DNA of 64,000 nucleotides, taken from NCBI RefSeq assembly GCF_000737785.1, contig NZ_JPRO01000006.1, positions 1-64,000 of the forward strand, written 5' to 3'. The DNA is from Chryseobacterium luteum (GTDB taxonomy: Bacteria; Bacteroidota; Bacteroidia; Flavobacteriales; Weeksellaceae). A program made the position numbers and the translations under genes. The notes below the pieces were generated by a model. It had not been told where the DNA came from, made no database searches, and saw only the letters and a list, made by a program, of their open reading frames with translations. This document shows, piece after piece, positions 33,295-42,365 of the stretch. Each line of letters starts with the position of its first letter. Position 1 is the first letter of the stretch.

Positions 33295-34137
33295 ATGAAG
33301 ATAAGTATTCTTGGTACAGGTTTAATTGGTGGTTCAATGGCTTTAAAATTAAGGGAAAAAGGCATTGCAGATTTCATCTACGGGATTGATAACAATCAGC
33401 AGCATATCAGTAAGGCACTGGAGCTTAAAATTATTGACGCCGGTACAGATCTCGAATATGGAGTGAAAAATGCGGACTTTATTATCATTGCCGTTCCTGT
33501 AGACGCGGCCAGAAAACTGCTGCCGGAGGTTCTTGATCTTATTTCTGACAAACAGACTGTAATGGATGCCGGATCTACAAAAGCAGGAATCGTAAATGCA
33601 GTTAAAAATCATCCGAAACGTTCAAGATTTGTGGCTTTTCACCCGATGTGGGGTACCGAAAACAACGGCCCGGCATCTGCTGTTTCGGACAGCTTTTCAG
33701 GAAAGGCCGGAGTGATCTGCAATAAAGAAGAATCCGCACCTGATGCACTTCAATTAGCTGAAAAAGTCGCAGAAAGCCTTGATATGCACCTGATCTACAT
33801 GAATGCAGAAAACCACGATGTTCATACTGCTTATATTTCGCATATATCACACATTACGTCTTATGCTCTGGCCAATACCGTTTTGGAAAAAGAACGTGAG
33901 GAAGAAACTATTTTCCAGCTTGCAAGCTCCGGTTTTTCCAGTACGGTACGTCTTGCAAAATCCCATCCGGAAATGTGGGTTCCCATCTTTAAACAGAATA
34001 AAGAAAATGTTCTGGATGTTCTGAACGAGCATATTGCCCAGCTCAGAAAATTCAAGGCTGCATTGGAGAAAGAAAATTATGAATACCTTGAAGAACTGAT
34101 CAGCAATGCCAACAGGATCAGAGGGATATTGAGATAA
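33295..34137 (+). CDS. tyrA: Prephenate dehydrogenase
   Basis: NAD(P)-dependent conversion of prephenate to 4-hydroxyphenylpyruvate in tyrosine synthesis. 280 residues, monofunctional (no chorismate mutase or ACT domain). Rossmann start ISILGTGLIGGSMALKL (about 3-19); ADFIIIAVPVDA (about 60-71); DAGSTKAGI (about 94-102); FVAFHPMWGTENNGPASA (about 115-132) with active-site His; HTAYISHISHITSYALAN (about 180-197) with the second conserved His pair. Single gene with a candidate Tyr-codon attenuator directly upstream, so expression is probably tied to charged tRNA-Tyr. Confidence 0.94.
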   Translation: MKISILGTGLIGGSMALKLREKGIADFIYGIDNNQQHISKALELKIIDAGTDLEYGVKNADFIIIAVPVDAARKLLPEVLDLISDKQTVMDAGSTKAGIVNAVKNHPKRSRFVAFHPMWGTENNGPASAVSDSFSGKAGVICNKEESAPDALQLAEKVAESLDMHLIYMNAENHDVHTAYISHISHITSYALANTVLEKEREEETIFQLASSGFSSTVRLAKSHPEMWVPIFKQNKENVLDVLNEHIAQLRKFKAALEKENYEYLEELISNANRIRGILR

Positions 34138-34355
34138 AATAAATTAAAAGGGATTGGATTGCAGATTGCAGGGAATAGGACTTCGTTACTGTGATATCCT
34201 GTATTCCTTACTCTATTTTTTGAAACCAACCCATTCGTTCTTATGAATCATGGACCAGGTTGCAGGACTTGACTATAATTTACTTATATTTTTTGCTTCT
34301 TACGCTTATCTGCGACCTGATATCCACCCTTACGTTTTCAATTTTAATATTTATA
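34138..34355. other. Intergenic region before the DUF2089 operon
   Basis: About 220 bases with no gene. GGATTGCAGATTGCAGGGAATAGG-like text (34150-34175, in parts) resembles the GTTGCAGGTT repeats at 45713-46066. Nothing else recognised. Confidence 0.4.
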
Positions 34356-34397
34356 TTTTAACTTTATTAAAAAATGTTTTAACTTTATTAAAAAAAA
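34356..34397 (+). repeat. Two 21-bp direct repeats before the DUF2089 gene
   Basis: TTTTAACTTTATTAAAAAA occurs twice with a 21-base period (34356 and 34377), two helical turns apart, immediately before a TACTTTCG -7-like box (34401-34408). The phasing suits an operator bound by a dimeric regulator or an UP-like element. Confidence 0.6.
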
Positions 34398-34423
34398 GCT
34401 TACTTTCGTAAAAAATATAATCA

Positions 34424-34696
34424 ATGAAACTTCCGACGGTTTGTCCAAGTTGCGAAAATACTTTAAACGTAAGTCAGATGAAATGCCCGAGTTGCAAAAC
34501 AGAAGTAAGCGGCGATTACGAACTTCCCGTTCTGCTCAAGCTGAACCGTGAGGAGCAGGAATTTGTTGTGAATTTCTTACTTTCCAGCGGGAGCATCAAA
34601 GAAATGGCCAAACAGGCCGGACTGTCCTATCCCACCATGAGAAACAAAATGGACGACCTGATCACCAAAGTCGGACAGCTAAAAACCAACCTGTAA
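34424..34696 (+). CDS. DUF2089 family zinc-ribbon/HTH protein
   Basis: 90 residues. N-terminal zinc ribbon with two CPxC-type pairs (TVCPSCENTL about 5-14; MKCPSCKTEV about 19-28), then a helical domain whose end (IKEMAKQAGLSYPTMRNKMDDLI, about 58-80) is a sigma-region-4-like helix-turn-helix. The family is thought to be a DNA-binding regulator, often encoded before membrane proteins. First gene of a three-gene operon (gaps of 10 and 5 bases) with a membrane protein and a serine hydrolase, which it may autoregulate through the upstream direct repeats (inference). Confidence 0.9.
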   Translation: MKLPTVCPSCENTLNVSQMKCPSCKTEVSGDYELPVLLKLNREEQEFVVNFLLSSGSIKEMAKQAGLSYPTMRNKMDDLITKVGQLKTNL

Positions 34697-34706
34697 ACCA
34701 CCCCTG

Positions 34707-35288
34707 ATGAACTGGAAAACAATTTTTAATCCATTTGAAAGATTTGATGATAAACTGCTGCTGGTTGTTGGCCTTTTGGGAACAGCTCTGGCAATTTTGA
34801 CGGGATACTGGACCGGCAACCGTTTCAGCAGCATTTACAGGATCAGCCGCCTGGACAAGGTGAGCCTTGAAGCTGTCGCTATTCCCACTTTAATAAGTTT
34901 TGCTTCAGCCATTATCATTCTTTTCATATTGGGCAGGATCTTAAACAATAAGACGAGACTCATCGATATTGTCAATACCGTACTCATTTCACAACTGGTA
35001 GTGATTATTTTTCAGGTGATGGATAAAATACCCTTCATAAAAGCTACCCAGACCAGAATGGCCAGCCAAAGAGCCCATCCTTCGGAAGCCTTACCTATCT
35101 GGGATCTTACCATCATGATTGGCACTACATCCATTATCCTTATCATTTTAATCTACAGTATCACTATCTATTACAACGGCTTCAAAACAGCAACCAACAT
35201 CAAAAAATGGCAGCATATTGCTCTTTTTGCAGCCGTATCATTGTTGACCACTATGATCTGCCAAATTTTAATATCTAAATACTTTTAA
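34707..35288 (+). CDS. YIP1-like integral membrane protein, 193 aa
   Basis: Five predicted membrane helices: LLLVVGLLGTALAILTGY (about 18-35), VAIPTLISFASAIIILFILG (about 57-76), VNTVLISQLVVIIFQVM, IMIGTTSIILIILIYSITIY and IALFAAVSLLTTMICQILIS. The opening MNWKTIFNPFERFDDKLLLV recalls YIP1-family proteins of Bacteroidota encoded after DUF2089 genes. Role unknown; possibly membrane stress or envelope homeostasis together with the downstream hydrolase. Confidence 0.75.
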   Translation: MNWKTIFNPFERFDDKLLLVVGLLGTALAILTGYWTGNRFSSIYRISRLDKVSLEAVAIPTLISFASAIIILFILGRILNNKTRLIDIVNTVLISQLVVIIFQVMDKIPFIKATQTRMASQRAHPSEALPIWDLTIMIGTTSIILIILIYSITIYYNGFKTATNIKKWQHIALFAAVSLLTTMICQILISKYF

Positions 35289-35293
35289 ATAAC

Positions 35294-36928
35294 ATGAAAA
35301 TCAAATTTCTATTGGTGCTGGTCTTTCTGGCACAGCTTTTTCACGCCCAAATCGAAGGAATATGGAATGGTGAACTCGATACCCAAATGATGAAACTTCC
35401 TTTGGTTTTAAAGATCAAAAAAGGACCTTCCGGATACACTTCCCTGATGAACAGTCCCAAACAAAGCAAAGACGACATCAGTGTAGACCAGACAGATTTT
35501 ACTGATAATGAGCTTAGTTTTGAGGTCAAAAAAATCAATGCCAGTTATAAAGGAGTTTTTAAAGACAATCACTTTGAAGGCACCCTCACCCAGGGCGGAA
35601 AAGCACTTCCTTTAAACCTGTTCAGAGACGTTCCGGTTTCTAAAAACGCTGATGTTTCCTATCTCAATGGGAAAGCAATCAACAAAGAAAAATTGGATGA
35701 TTTTCTGGATTATATTAGTAAGAAAAATCAGGGAATCGGCAGTGTTTCTATTTTCAGAAACGGAGTTCAGGAGTATCACAAAGATTTTGGCCAGCAGCTG
35801 TTGAAAAATGTGGCTTATGATAAAGAAACCCAATATCAGATTGGGTCTGTCAGTAAAATGATCACCGCAGTCATGCTGATGCAGCTCGTTGAAAGCGGTA
35901 AGCTTAAGCTGGATGAAAAACTGTCAAAATTCTATCCTGAAATTCCTGATGCAAAAAAAATTACCTTACACCAAATGCTGAATCATACCAGCGGATTGGG
36001 CGATTACGTAGGTAAGCCAAAGGATAACTGGCTTTTCAAAAATCCGGTAGGTGATCAGGCCATCATCGCAGAAATCAAAAAGCAGGGGGTAAGCTTTGAA
36101 CCCGGAAAGAAATTAAGATATTCCAACTCAGCTTATTTTCTTTTGAGCAGGATTCTTGAAAAGCTTTCAGGTAAGCCATACAATGTCATATTAAAAGAAA
36201 ACATCCTTGATAAAGCAGGCATGAAGCATACCTTCTCGGTAATGGATCATCCTAAGAATGTATTTAAATCTTACACATTTGCAGATGGCAGCTGGAATGA
36301 GGTCTCTGATTTTAATTTCCACAACTGTATTGGTTTGGGTGATATAGTTTCTACAACAGAGGATATGAACCTCTTCATTGATGCTTTATTCAACGGAAAA
36401 TTCATCAAAAAAGAAACGGTTGATATGATGATCTACAACAAAAATGAAAAGGTTTTCGGAATGGGAATGATGAAAATGCCTTTCTATACGATTACGGCTT
36501 ACGGACACGGCGGCGATACAGCCGGTTCTCATTCTATCGTTTCTTACGAGCCTACCGACAAGCTTTCTTTTGCTGTCACTTTAAACGGTGAAAACATGCA
36601 CCATAATGACCTGTACCTTGGTATTTTAAACCTGCTGTACGGCAGGGACTATAAGTATCCATCGTTTGATAATGGTAAACCTAACACTGAGCCGGACCTA
36701 TATTCAGGAGAATATGAATCAAAAGAAATTCCGATTCCTTTGACAGTCTTTTCCAAAAACGGAACTTTATTTGCACAAGGGAAAGGACAGCCTGAATTTC
36801 CTCTAAAAAAGACGGAGAAGAATAAATATCAGTTTGAACAAGCAGGCATCACGATTATCTTCATTCCTGAAAGTAAGCAAATGCAACTGATCCAAAATGG
36901 AAAAACATCTCTTTTTAATAAAAAGTAG
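35294..36928 (+). CDS. Serine hydrolase, beta-lactamase/penicillin-binding-protein fold
   Basis: 544 residues with a signal peptide (MKIKFLLVLVFLAQLFHAQ). Residues 20-115 form an N-terminal beta-rich domain (GIWNGELDTQMMKLPLVLKI), 130-460 the class C-like serine hydrolase, and the rest a small C-terminal beta domain. Active-site motifs: SVSK in YQIGSVSKMITAVML (about 186-200), YSN in KLRYSNSAYFLLS (about 272-284) and HGG in YGHGGDTAGSHS (about 396-407), the SxxK/YxN/HxG triad. Related proteins act as peptidases or esterases; resistance to beta-lactams should not be assumed. Last gene of the DUF2089 operon. Confidence 0.9.
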   Translation: MKIKFLLVLVFLAQLFHAQIEGIWNGELDTQMMKLPLVLKIKKGPSGYTSLMNSPKQSKDDISVDQTDFTDNELSFEVKKINASYKGVFKDNHFEGTLTQGGKALPLNLFRDVPVSKNADVSYLNGKAINKEKLDDFLDYISKKNQGIGSVSIFRNGVQEYHKDFGQQLLKNVAYDKETQYQIGSVSKMITAVMLMQLVESGKLKLDEKLSKFYPEIPDAKKITLHQMLNHTSGLGDYVGKPKDNWLFKNPVGDQAIIAEIKKQGVSFEPGKKLRYSNSAYFLLSRILEKLSGKPYNVILKENILDKAGMKHTFSVMDHPKNVFKSYTFADGSWNEVSDFNFHNCIGLGDIVSTTEDMNLFIDALFNGKFIKKETVDMMIYNKNEKVFGMGMMKMPFYTITAYGHGGDTAGSHSIVSYEPTDKLSFAVTLNGENMHHNDLYLGILNLLYGRDYKYPSFDNGKPNTEPDLYSGEYESKEIPIPLTVFSKNGTLFAQGKGQPEFPLKKTEKNKYQFEQAGITIIFIPESKQMQLIQNGKTSLFNKK

Positions 36929-37094
36929 TCCGATCTTTTTTAAGCCAGTAAAAATTTTTAAGTTTTCAAGAATAATATAATTGAGTTCTGCTGTAAGAAT
37001 TACACTGAAAAATCATTTGATTTTCTTAACTCTTCCTAATCGCTTCATTGACCTTAATGGTTTAAAATAATTAAGATTTAAAATTCATCATAAA

Positions 37095-37126
37095 AAAATC
37101 CTTAGATTACTTTTTCTAAGGATTTT
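37095..37126. terminator. Bidirectional terminator between serine hydrolase and serine ammonia-lyase genes
   Basis: AAAATCCTTAG - 10-base loop - CTAAGGATTTT, flanked by A-run and T-rich DNA; convergent genes. Confidence 0.85.
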
Positions 37127-37145
37127 ATATTTAAAAATATGTTTT

Positions 37146-38564
37146 CTAACATTCAGGAACGTTCACCGCAATAGCCAGCCCGCCTTCCGAAGTTTCCTTA
37201 AAACGGTCACTCATAGATAAAGCTGTTTCCCACATGGTCTGTATGACTTCATCCAGTGTTACTTTCGCTTTGGCAGGATCACTTTCCAGCGCTATATTAG
37301 CTGCCGTGATCGCTTTCATGGCGCCCATTGTATTTCTTTCAATACATGGAATCTGTACCAGTCCTTTAATGGGGTCGCAGGTAAGTCCGAGATGGTGCTC
37401 CATGGCAATTTCAGCCGCCATTAATACCTGGCCTATACTTCCGCCTAAAATTTCCGTCAACCCTGCCGCTGCCATCGCTGATGAAACACCGATCTCGGCC
37501 TGGCATCCGCCCATTGCAGCAGAAATAGTTGCATTTTTCTTGAATAAGGTGCCTATTTCTCCGGCTACAAGTAAAAACCTTACGATATCATCTTCGCTGA
37601 TACATTCTGTAAATGCCTGCGAATACATTAAAACTGCCGGAATTACACCGCTGGCACCATTTGTAGGGGCCGTGATGATCCTTCCGAAACTGGCGTTCTC
37701 TTCATTTACAGCCAATGCAAAACACGCGATCCACTTATTGATATTGGTGAAATTTTCTTCCGCATCTACAACCATCTGAAACCATTCATCAATATTTTTA
37801 TAGATCTTATCTCCCAAAAGCTTCCTGTTGATCCCGGCAGCCCTTCTGGTTACATTTAAACCTCCGGGAAGAATGCCTTCTTTATTAACGCCTTTGTAGA
37901 TGCATTCTTTAATATTCTTCCAGATATTCATGGCTTCCTGTCTGGTTTCTTCCTGAGATCTCCAGCTTTCTTCATTGATGAGGATCAGGTCTGAAAACCT
38001 TTTCAATCCTAGTTTTTCACAGTATTTTACAATATCCGAACCGTGGTGACAGGGATATAGTGTCCGGACACAGTGTTTTTCTATGGATTTTTTTTCCTGG
38101 CTTGCAATAAAACCTCCTCCTACAGAATAAAAATCCTGAACAAGCTCGGTTCCATCTTCAAAAACAGCCTTAAAAATCATTCCGTTGGGGTGAAAATCAA
38201 GGGATTTCTGCATATTTAAAACCAAATGATACCCGTAGATAAAAGGAATTTCTTTTTCTCCACCCAGGTTAATGGTTTGCTCTTTTTTTATTTTCTCTAT
38301 TTTTTCATCAATTTCTGAAGTATTGATGATTTTAAAATCTTCACCGTTCAACCCAAGCATTCCGGCAATATCCGTTCCGTGCCCGATTCCTGTTTTCGCC
38401 AGGGAGCCGAAAAATTCAATAAAAACTTCCTTTACTTCTGCGATTGATCTTTCCCTTTTTATAATTCTGATAAATGCAGATGCCGCATTCCAGGGTCCCA
38501 TCGTGTGTGAACTGGACGGGCCTATTCCTACTTTAATAATCTCAAAAACCGATATTGATTCCAT
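37146..38564 (-). CDS. sdaA: L-serine ammonia-lyase (single-chain, iron-sulfur type)
   Basis: Deaminates L-serine to pyruvate and ammonia using a 4Fe-4S cluster. 472 residues, normal for the one-chain type. N-terminal domain with GPSSSHTMGPWNAASAF (about 13-29) and GTDIAGMLG; C-terminal domain with NATISAAMGGCQAEIGVSSAMAA (about 340-362) holding a cluster Cys, HHLGLTCDPIKGLVQIPCIE (about 388-407) with two more, and ALSMSDRFKETSEGGLA near the end. Single gene with an exact -7 box. Its ammonia product and the next gene (ammonium transporter) share a nitrogen theme. Confidence 0.96.
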   Translation of the reverse strand: MESISVFEIIKVGIGPSSSHTMGPWNAASAFIRIIKRERSIAEVKEVFIEFFGSLAKTGIGHGTDIAGMLGLNGEDFKIINTSEIDEKIEKIKKEQTINLGGEKEIPFIYGYHLVLNMQKSLDFHPNGMIFKAVFEDGTELVQDFYSVGGGFIASQEKKSIEKHCVRTLYPCHHGSDIVKYCEKLGLKRFSDLILINEESWRSQEETRQEAMNIWKNIKECIYKGVNKEGILPGGLNVTRRAAGINRKLLGDKIYKNIDEWFQMVVDAEENFTNINKWIACFALAVNEENASFGRIITAPTNGASGVIPAVLMYSQAFTECISEDDIVRFLLVAGEIGTLFKKNATISAAMGGCQAEIGVSSAMAAAGLTEILGGSIGQVLMAAEIAMEHHLGLTCDPIKGLVQIPCIERNTMGAMKAITAANIALESDPAKAKVTLDEVIQTMWETALSMSDRFKETSEGGLAIAVNVPEC

Positions 38565-38591
38565 AAATCACTGATCATTTTCCTCTTAAAA

Positions 38592-38599
38592 CAAAGATA
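38592..38599 (-). promoter_or_regulatory. -7 box for sdaA
   Basis: TATCTTTG on the minus strand, exact TAnnTTTG, 27 bases before the ATG at 38564. Confidence 0.55.
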
Positions 38600-38663
38600 C
38601 ATGATAAAATATTAATAAAACCAGTCTGAAATTAGGTTTAATGTCTTATTTAAAGATTTCAGG

Positions 38664-40010
38664 TTACCATTTTAAGCTTTCTTCGTGTTGGGAAATATCA
38701 AGTCCTTTATTTTCAGCTTCTTCGGAAACCCTAAGGGTAATCATAGAATCTGTAATTTTATACAGAAGCAGGGAACCAAAGAAGGTAAAAGCTGAAACAA
38801 GAACCAAAGCCGCCATATGATGGGCAAAAACTTCGATTCCTCCATGAAGAAGGCTCGCATTTTCACCATGGGCCAATATAGCGGTAAGAATCATTCCCAT
38901 GATGCCTCCTACTCCATGGCAGGCGAAAACATCGAGGGTATCGTCTATTTTCTTCAAAGCTTTCCAGTTCATCATCACATTAGAAACGATTGCCGCTGCA
39001 AATCCTATAAAAAGACTTTCCGGGATACTTACAAAGCCACAGCCGGGAGTAATGGCTACAAGTCCTACAACAGCACCGATACAGGCTCCCAATGCAGAAA
39101 CACTTCTTCCGTTGATCCGGTCAAAAAAGATCCAGGTCATCATGGCAGAAGCAGAAGCAATAGTGGTTGTTCCGAAAGCCGTAGCAGCAGATGCATTCGC
39201 ACTCAGAGCAGATCCGGCATTAAACCCAAACCATCCGAACCAAAGCATTCCGGTTCCTAAAAGTACGTAAGGAATATTGGAAGGCTCATGATGCGGGTTT
39301 TTCCTGTTTCCCAGAACCAAAGCACCCGCTAAAGCGGCAAAGCCGGCACTCATATGAACTACAGTTCCGCCTGCAAAGTCTTTTACCCCAAAGTATTTAT
39401 TCAGAAGTCCGTCAGGATGCCATACCATATGGCAAAGCGGCGTATAGATAAAAATGCTGAAAAGCACCATGAACAGCAGATAAGAGATAAAGCGAACCCG
39501 CTCGGCAAAAGAACCTGTAATAAGAGCGGGTGTAATAACTGCAAACTTCATCTGAAAAAGGGCAAAAAGCACGAAGGGAATGGTGGAAGCCATCATTTTG
39601 TGAGGCAGTGCCCCCACATGGCTGAAAAACGGATAACTTAAAGGGTTTCCAATGATTCCGTAATGCACACCATTGATCTCAAAGCCTAAAGAATCCCCGA
39701 ACGATAAAGAAAACCCAACCACAACCCATAAAATGGAAATAACACCGAGCGCAATAAAACTCTGCAGCATCGTGGAAATTACATTTTTCTTGCCTACCAT
39801 TCCTCCGTAAAAGAATGACAGTCCGGGTGTCATCAGCAATACAAGGCCGGCTGCCGCAAGGATCCATGCGACGTCTGCCCCTACAATTTTGTCTTCACTG
39901 AGAAATTCTCCTGTGTTGGGAACATCAACAGCCGGGCTCCAAAATAATCCTCCGAAGGCTACAAGGGTGATGACTGAGAATGAAACAATCCATTTTAAAC
40001 CAATTTTCAT
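38664..40010 (-). CDS. amt: Ammonium transporter
   Basis: Inner-membrane NH4+/NH3 channel of the Amt/Rh family, about 448 residues, 11-12 helices. The start at 40010 (MKIGLKWIVSFSVITLVAFG) gives a signal-like first helix; earlier Met codons are less suitable. Signatures: DVAWILAAAGLVLLMTPGLS FFYGGMVGKKN (about 45-75), SFAERVRFISYLLFM with the FAERV pocket, DFAGGTVVHMSAGFAALAGA (about 195-214, the twin-His pore region) and ACHGVGGIMGMI (about 373-384, second His). No PII gene is seen next to it in this window. Own unit. Confidence 0.96.
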   Translation of the reverse strand: MKIGLKWIVSFSVITLVAFGGLFWSPAVDVPNTGEFLSEDKIVGADVAWILAAAGLVLLMTPGLSFFYGGMVGKKNVISTMLQSFIALGVISILWVVVGFSLSFGDSLGFEINGVHYGIIGNPLSYPFFSHVGALPHKMMASTIPFVLFALFQMKFAVITPALITGSFAERVRFISYLLFMVLFSIFIYTPLCHMVWHPDGLLNKYFGVKDFAGGTVVHMSAGFAALAGALVLGNRKNPHHEPSNIPYVLLGTGMLWFGWFGFNAGSALSANASAATAFGTTTIASASAMMTWIFFDRINGRSVSALGACIGAVVGLVAITPGCGFVSIPESLFIGFAAAIVSNVMMNWKALKKIDDTLDVFACHGVGGIMGMILTAILAHGENASLLHGGIEVFAHHMAALVLVSAFTFFGSLLLYKITDSMITLRVSEEAENKGLDISQHEESLKW

Positions 40011-40116
40011 ATAATTTACATTTAACCCCATCAAAATTAAATATAAATTTTATAAAAACATAAAATTTTACAAAATACCCCTTAAAAAACATATCTTATT
40101 TAAAAACTTAAACGGT

Positions 40117-40758
40117 TTAAACAAAAACTTCCTTCAATATTTTGGACACTTCTTTATATTTTGTGGCCGGAAAGAGATGAGTACCTCCTTTGATGACATA
40201 ATCCGGTTTTGAATATTTAATAGGAAAGACGATATCTTTATCACCCAATATCTGTATAACTTCAGGAGTTTCTTCAAATTTCCATTCGGAAACCTTTTCC
40301 ACAGACCATTTGAGATAATAAGGATCTCTGACCTTGAAGTATTGGAGAATCTTAGGATTTTTAGGATCGAACAGTTTTCTGACTACAGAATATGCGTTTG
40401 CAGCTTTGTCATTAAACATGCCCACAGGAAGTATTCTCGGAATTTTTGTGATTTCTCCGGTTTTTATAAATTTAGATTTCTCTTTATCTGATTTGATGCT
40501 TCCCATAATGACCACTTTTTGCGCGGGCTTCAGCCTGTTGATCTCCTGCACCATAATGCCGCCAAAAGAATAACCCAGCAGGCAGAACGGCTCGGAATCA
40601 TCCACTTTTTCCGCCATTCTTTCAACATAGGAATGAAAGGGCTCGTTTTTCTCAGGGATGAGCCAGTCTATAAAAATTAACTCACAGTTCCCGGGAAACT
40701 CCAGCCTTTCCAACACTTTAAAGTCTGCTCCGAGACCGCTTACCACATAAATTTTCAT
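40117..40758 (-). CDS. Alpha/beta hydrolase, 213 aa
   Basis: Small alpha/beta-hydrolase fold. MKIYVVSGLGADFKVLERL at the start holds the oxyanion-type GxGAD turn; the nucleophile elbow is CLLGYSFGGIMVQEI (about 59-73), i.e. GYSFGG; the acid is likely in IQILGDKDIVFPI (about 168-180) and His in IKGGTHLFPATKY (about 189-201). Substrate unknown (esterase, thioesterase or C-C hydrolase). Not clearly in an operon. Confidence 0.85.
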   Translation of the reverse strand: MKIYVVSGLGADFKVLERLEFPGNCELIFIDWLIPEKNEPFHSYVERMAEKVDDSEPFCLLGYSFGGIMVQEINRLKPAQKVVIMGSIKSDKEKSKFIKTGEITKIPRILPVGMFNDKAANAYSVVRKLFDPKNPKILQYFKVRDPYYLKWSVEKVSEWKFEETPEVIQILGDKDIVFPIKYSKPDYVIKGGTHLFPATKYKEVSKILKEVFV

Positions 40759-40890
40759 TATACTAATTTATGAAAAACATGGGAAAAGACATAGATTAAA
40801 TTTTAGGTTGCCTGTTTTTTTAACCGTTAAGAAGATTGAAGGCTCTTAAAGTGGGCTTTGTGCAATACTTTTGAAAAGTACATGCATAAA

Positions 40891-40922
40891 AAAATGGACC
40901 GTTTATAAAAACCGCCCATTTT
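40891..40922 (-). terminator. Terminator of the first YceI gene
   Basis: AAAATGG...CCATTTT with an interrupted inner stem (ACCG/CCGC), followed on the minus strand by T-rich DNA. 22 bases after the stop at 40945. Confidence 0.55.
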
Positions 40923-40944
40923 AGTATCTGATTGTATATTTTAC

Positions 40945-41574
40945 TTATTTCTTTTTCTTTACAGGAACCCTGTTCTCATTATCCAGCTTTTCTGTAGAAA
41001 CTCTGAACTGGATATCCATTTCGTTCTTGATGAAATAATCTTTCAGTGAAGACTGGTAGAATACTTTGAAATCTCTTCTGTTCAGTGAGAATTTAGCAGA
41101 CTCCACGACTACCGTAAACTGGGTTACGTATACATTTGCAGGGAAAGTGATTGTTTTTCTTACTCCTTTGATGGTAACATCACCGTATACTGTTGAATTG
41201 TATTCACTATTTGCTAAAGGAATGATTTTAGTCAAGTGAAATTTTGCGATCGGGAATTTTTTAACCTCAAAGAAATTGGTGCTTTTCAGGTCATTGGTAA
41301 GCTTGATCTGATCTTCCTCGGAAACATCTCCCGCCATCAGGCTCCTCATATCTATAACAAACTCTCCGTCTACAAGGACTGTTTTATCAAAATTGAATTT
41401 TCCGCTTTTCAGCTTTACTGTCCCTGAATGCGAAGAAGCCTCAGTTTTTACAACTTTATATCCCCACCACCTGATCTCTGATGAAGTCACTTTTGAAACT
41501 TTATCAAATTTCTTCTGTGCAGAAACAAATGATATGCTCGCACACATCATAGCAAACAATAGTAATCTTTTCAT
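40945..41574 (-). CDS. YceI family protein (copy 1, 209 aa)
   Basis: Signal peptide (MKRLLLFAMMCASISFVSAQ) and YceI lipocalin-like beta barrel that binds isoprenoid-type or amphiphilic lipids in the periplasm. Family features: EIRWWGYKVVKTEASSHSGT (about 33-52), DMRSLMAGDVSEEDQIKLTN (about 74-93, usually DxxSxxT with the FFEVKKFPIAKF that follows), and KGVRKTITFPANVYV. A basic, poorly conserved tail (ENRVPVKKKK) extends beyond the barrel. Lies directly after a second YceI gene in the same orientation (78-base gap). Confidence 0.9.
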   Translation of the reverse strand: MKRLLLFAMMCASISFVSAQKKFDKVSKVTSSEIRWWGYKVVKTEASSHSGTVKLKSGKFNFDKTVLVDGEFVIDMRSLMAGDVSEEDQIKLTNDLKSTNFFEVKKFPIAKFHLTKIIPLANSEYNSTVYGDVTIKGVRKTITFPANVYVTQFTVVVESAKFSLNRRDFKVFYQSSLKDYFIKNEMDIQFRVSTEKLDNENRVPVKKKK

Positions 41575-41652
41575 TCTTTTTTATTTACAATTCAACAAAA
41601 ATAAAAAAAAGTGTAGAACTTCTACACTTTTAATAATCTTTTTTTGATTAAA

Positions 41653-42219
41653 TTATTTAGCAGTTACCTTTACAATCATTTCAATGTCATCTTTCACAAA
41701 AACATCCTGCATGGTAGATTTGTAAGCAACGTCAAATTTCTGTCTGTCGAAAGAGAATTTATCAGATACCAGACTTACTACTCCTTTGCTGTAAGCAATC
41801 TTTGCAGGGAAAGTAATTGGGCTTGTTTTTCCTTTAACGGTAAGGTTTCCTGTTACTAAAGAATTATAGATCTTATCACTGTTTTTCTTTACAGAAGTAA
41901 TTTTGAAAGAAGCCGTTGGGAATTTTTCAACTTCAAAAAAGTCACCGTTCTTAAGGTGTCCGTTCAGTTTCTGCTGATATTCTCCCGAAAGGTCAGTTGA
42001 GCTGATGGAAGTCATATCCAATACAAAGCTCCCTCCCACAAGATTATTTCCTTTCATGATCATGTCTCCTGATTTTACTTTTACAGTACCGTCATGAGAG
42101 CTTGCCTCAGATTTTGCCACTTTGTATCCCCACCAGTGAACGTCAGATGCTACTACTTTTTTTGACTGTCCGAATGCAAGGCCACCAGCTAAAACTGCTA
42201 ATAAGAATATTTTTTTCAT
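41653..42219 (-). CDS. YceI family protein (copy 2, 188 aa)
   Basis: Same fold and order as its neighbour: signal peptide (MKKIFLLAVLAGGLAFGQ), HWWGYKVAKSEASSHDGTVK (about 28-47), FVLDMTSISSTDLSGEYQQK, FFEVEKFPTASFKITSV and KGKTSPITFPAKIAY. Length is typical. It is the promoter-proximal copy, with an exact -7 box 33 bases upstream. The two copies differ in the barrel-lining residues, suggesting different ligands (inference). Confidence 0.92.
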   Translation of the reverse strand: MKKIFLLAVLAGGLAFGQSKKVVASDVHWWGYKVAKSEASSHDGTVKVKSGDMIMKGNNLVGGSFVLDMTSISSTDLSGEYQQKLNGHLKNGDFFEVEKFPTASFKITSVKKNSDKIYNSLVTGNLTVKGKTSPITFPAKIAYSKGVVSLVSDKFSFDRQKFDVAYKSTMQDVFVKDDIEMIVKVTAK

Positions 42220-42251
42220 TTGAATAAAGTTATTTTACTTGTTTAATGCTG

Positions 42252-42259
42252 CAAATGTA
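42252..42259 (-). promoter_or_regulatory. -7 box for the YceI gene pair
   Basis: TACATTTG on the minus strand, exact TAnnTTTG. Confidence 0.55.
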
Positions 42260-42337
42260 GCCAACTTATCTGATAGATTTCATTGATGTATATCAATAAA
42301 ATCAATTATTTTTATGAATAATATCATTCTATAAAAA

Positions 42338-42358
42338 AACTCCGGAAGTTCCGGAGTT
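42338..42358. terminator. Palindrome AACTCCGGAA-G-TTCCGGAGTT
   Basis: Perfect 10-bp stem just after the glucokinase stop (minus strand) and related in sequence to the terminator at 10102-10129. Confidence 0.75.
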
Positions 42359-42365
42359 GTGTATT

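Noticed and set aside
35294..36928. Beta-lactamase resistance gene
   Set aside because: The SxxK/YxN/HxG fold is shared by many peptidases and esterases, and the extra N- and C-terminal domains argue against a dedicated beta-lactamase.
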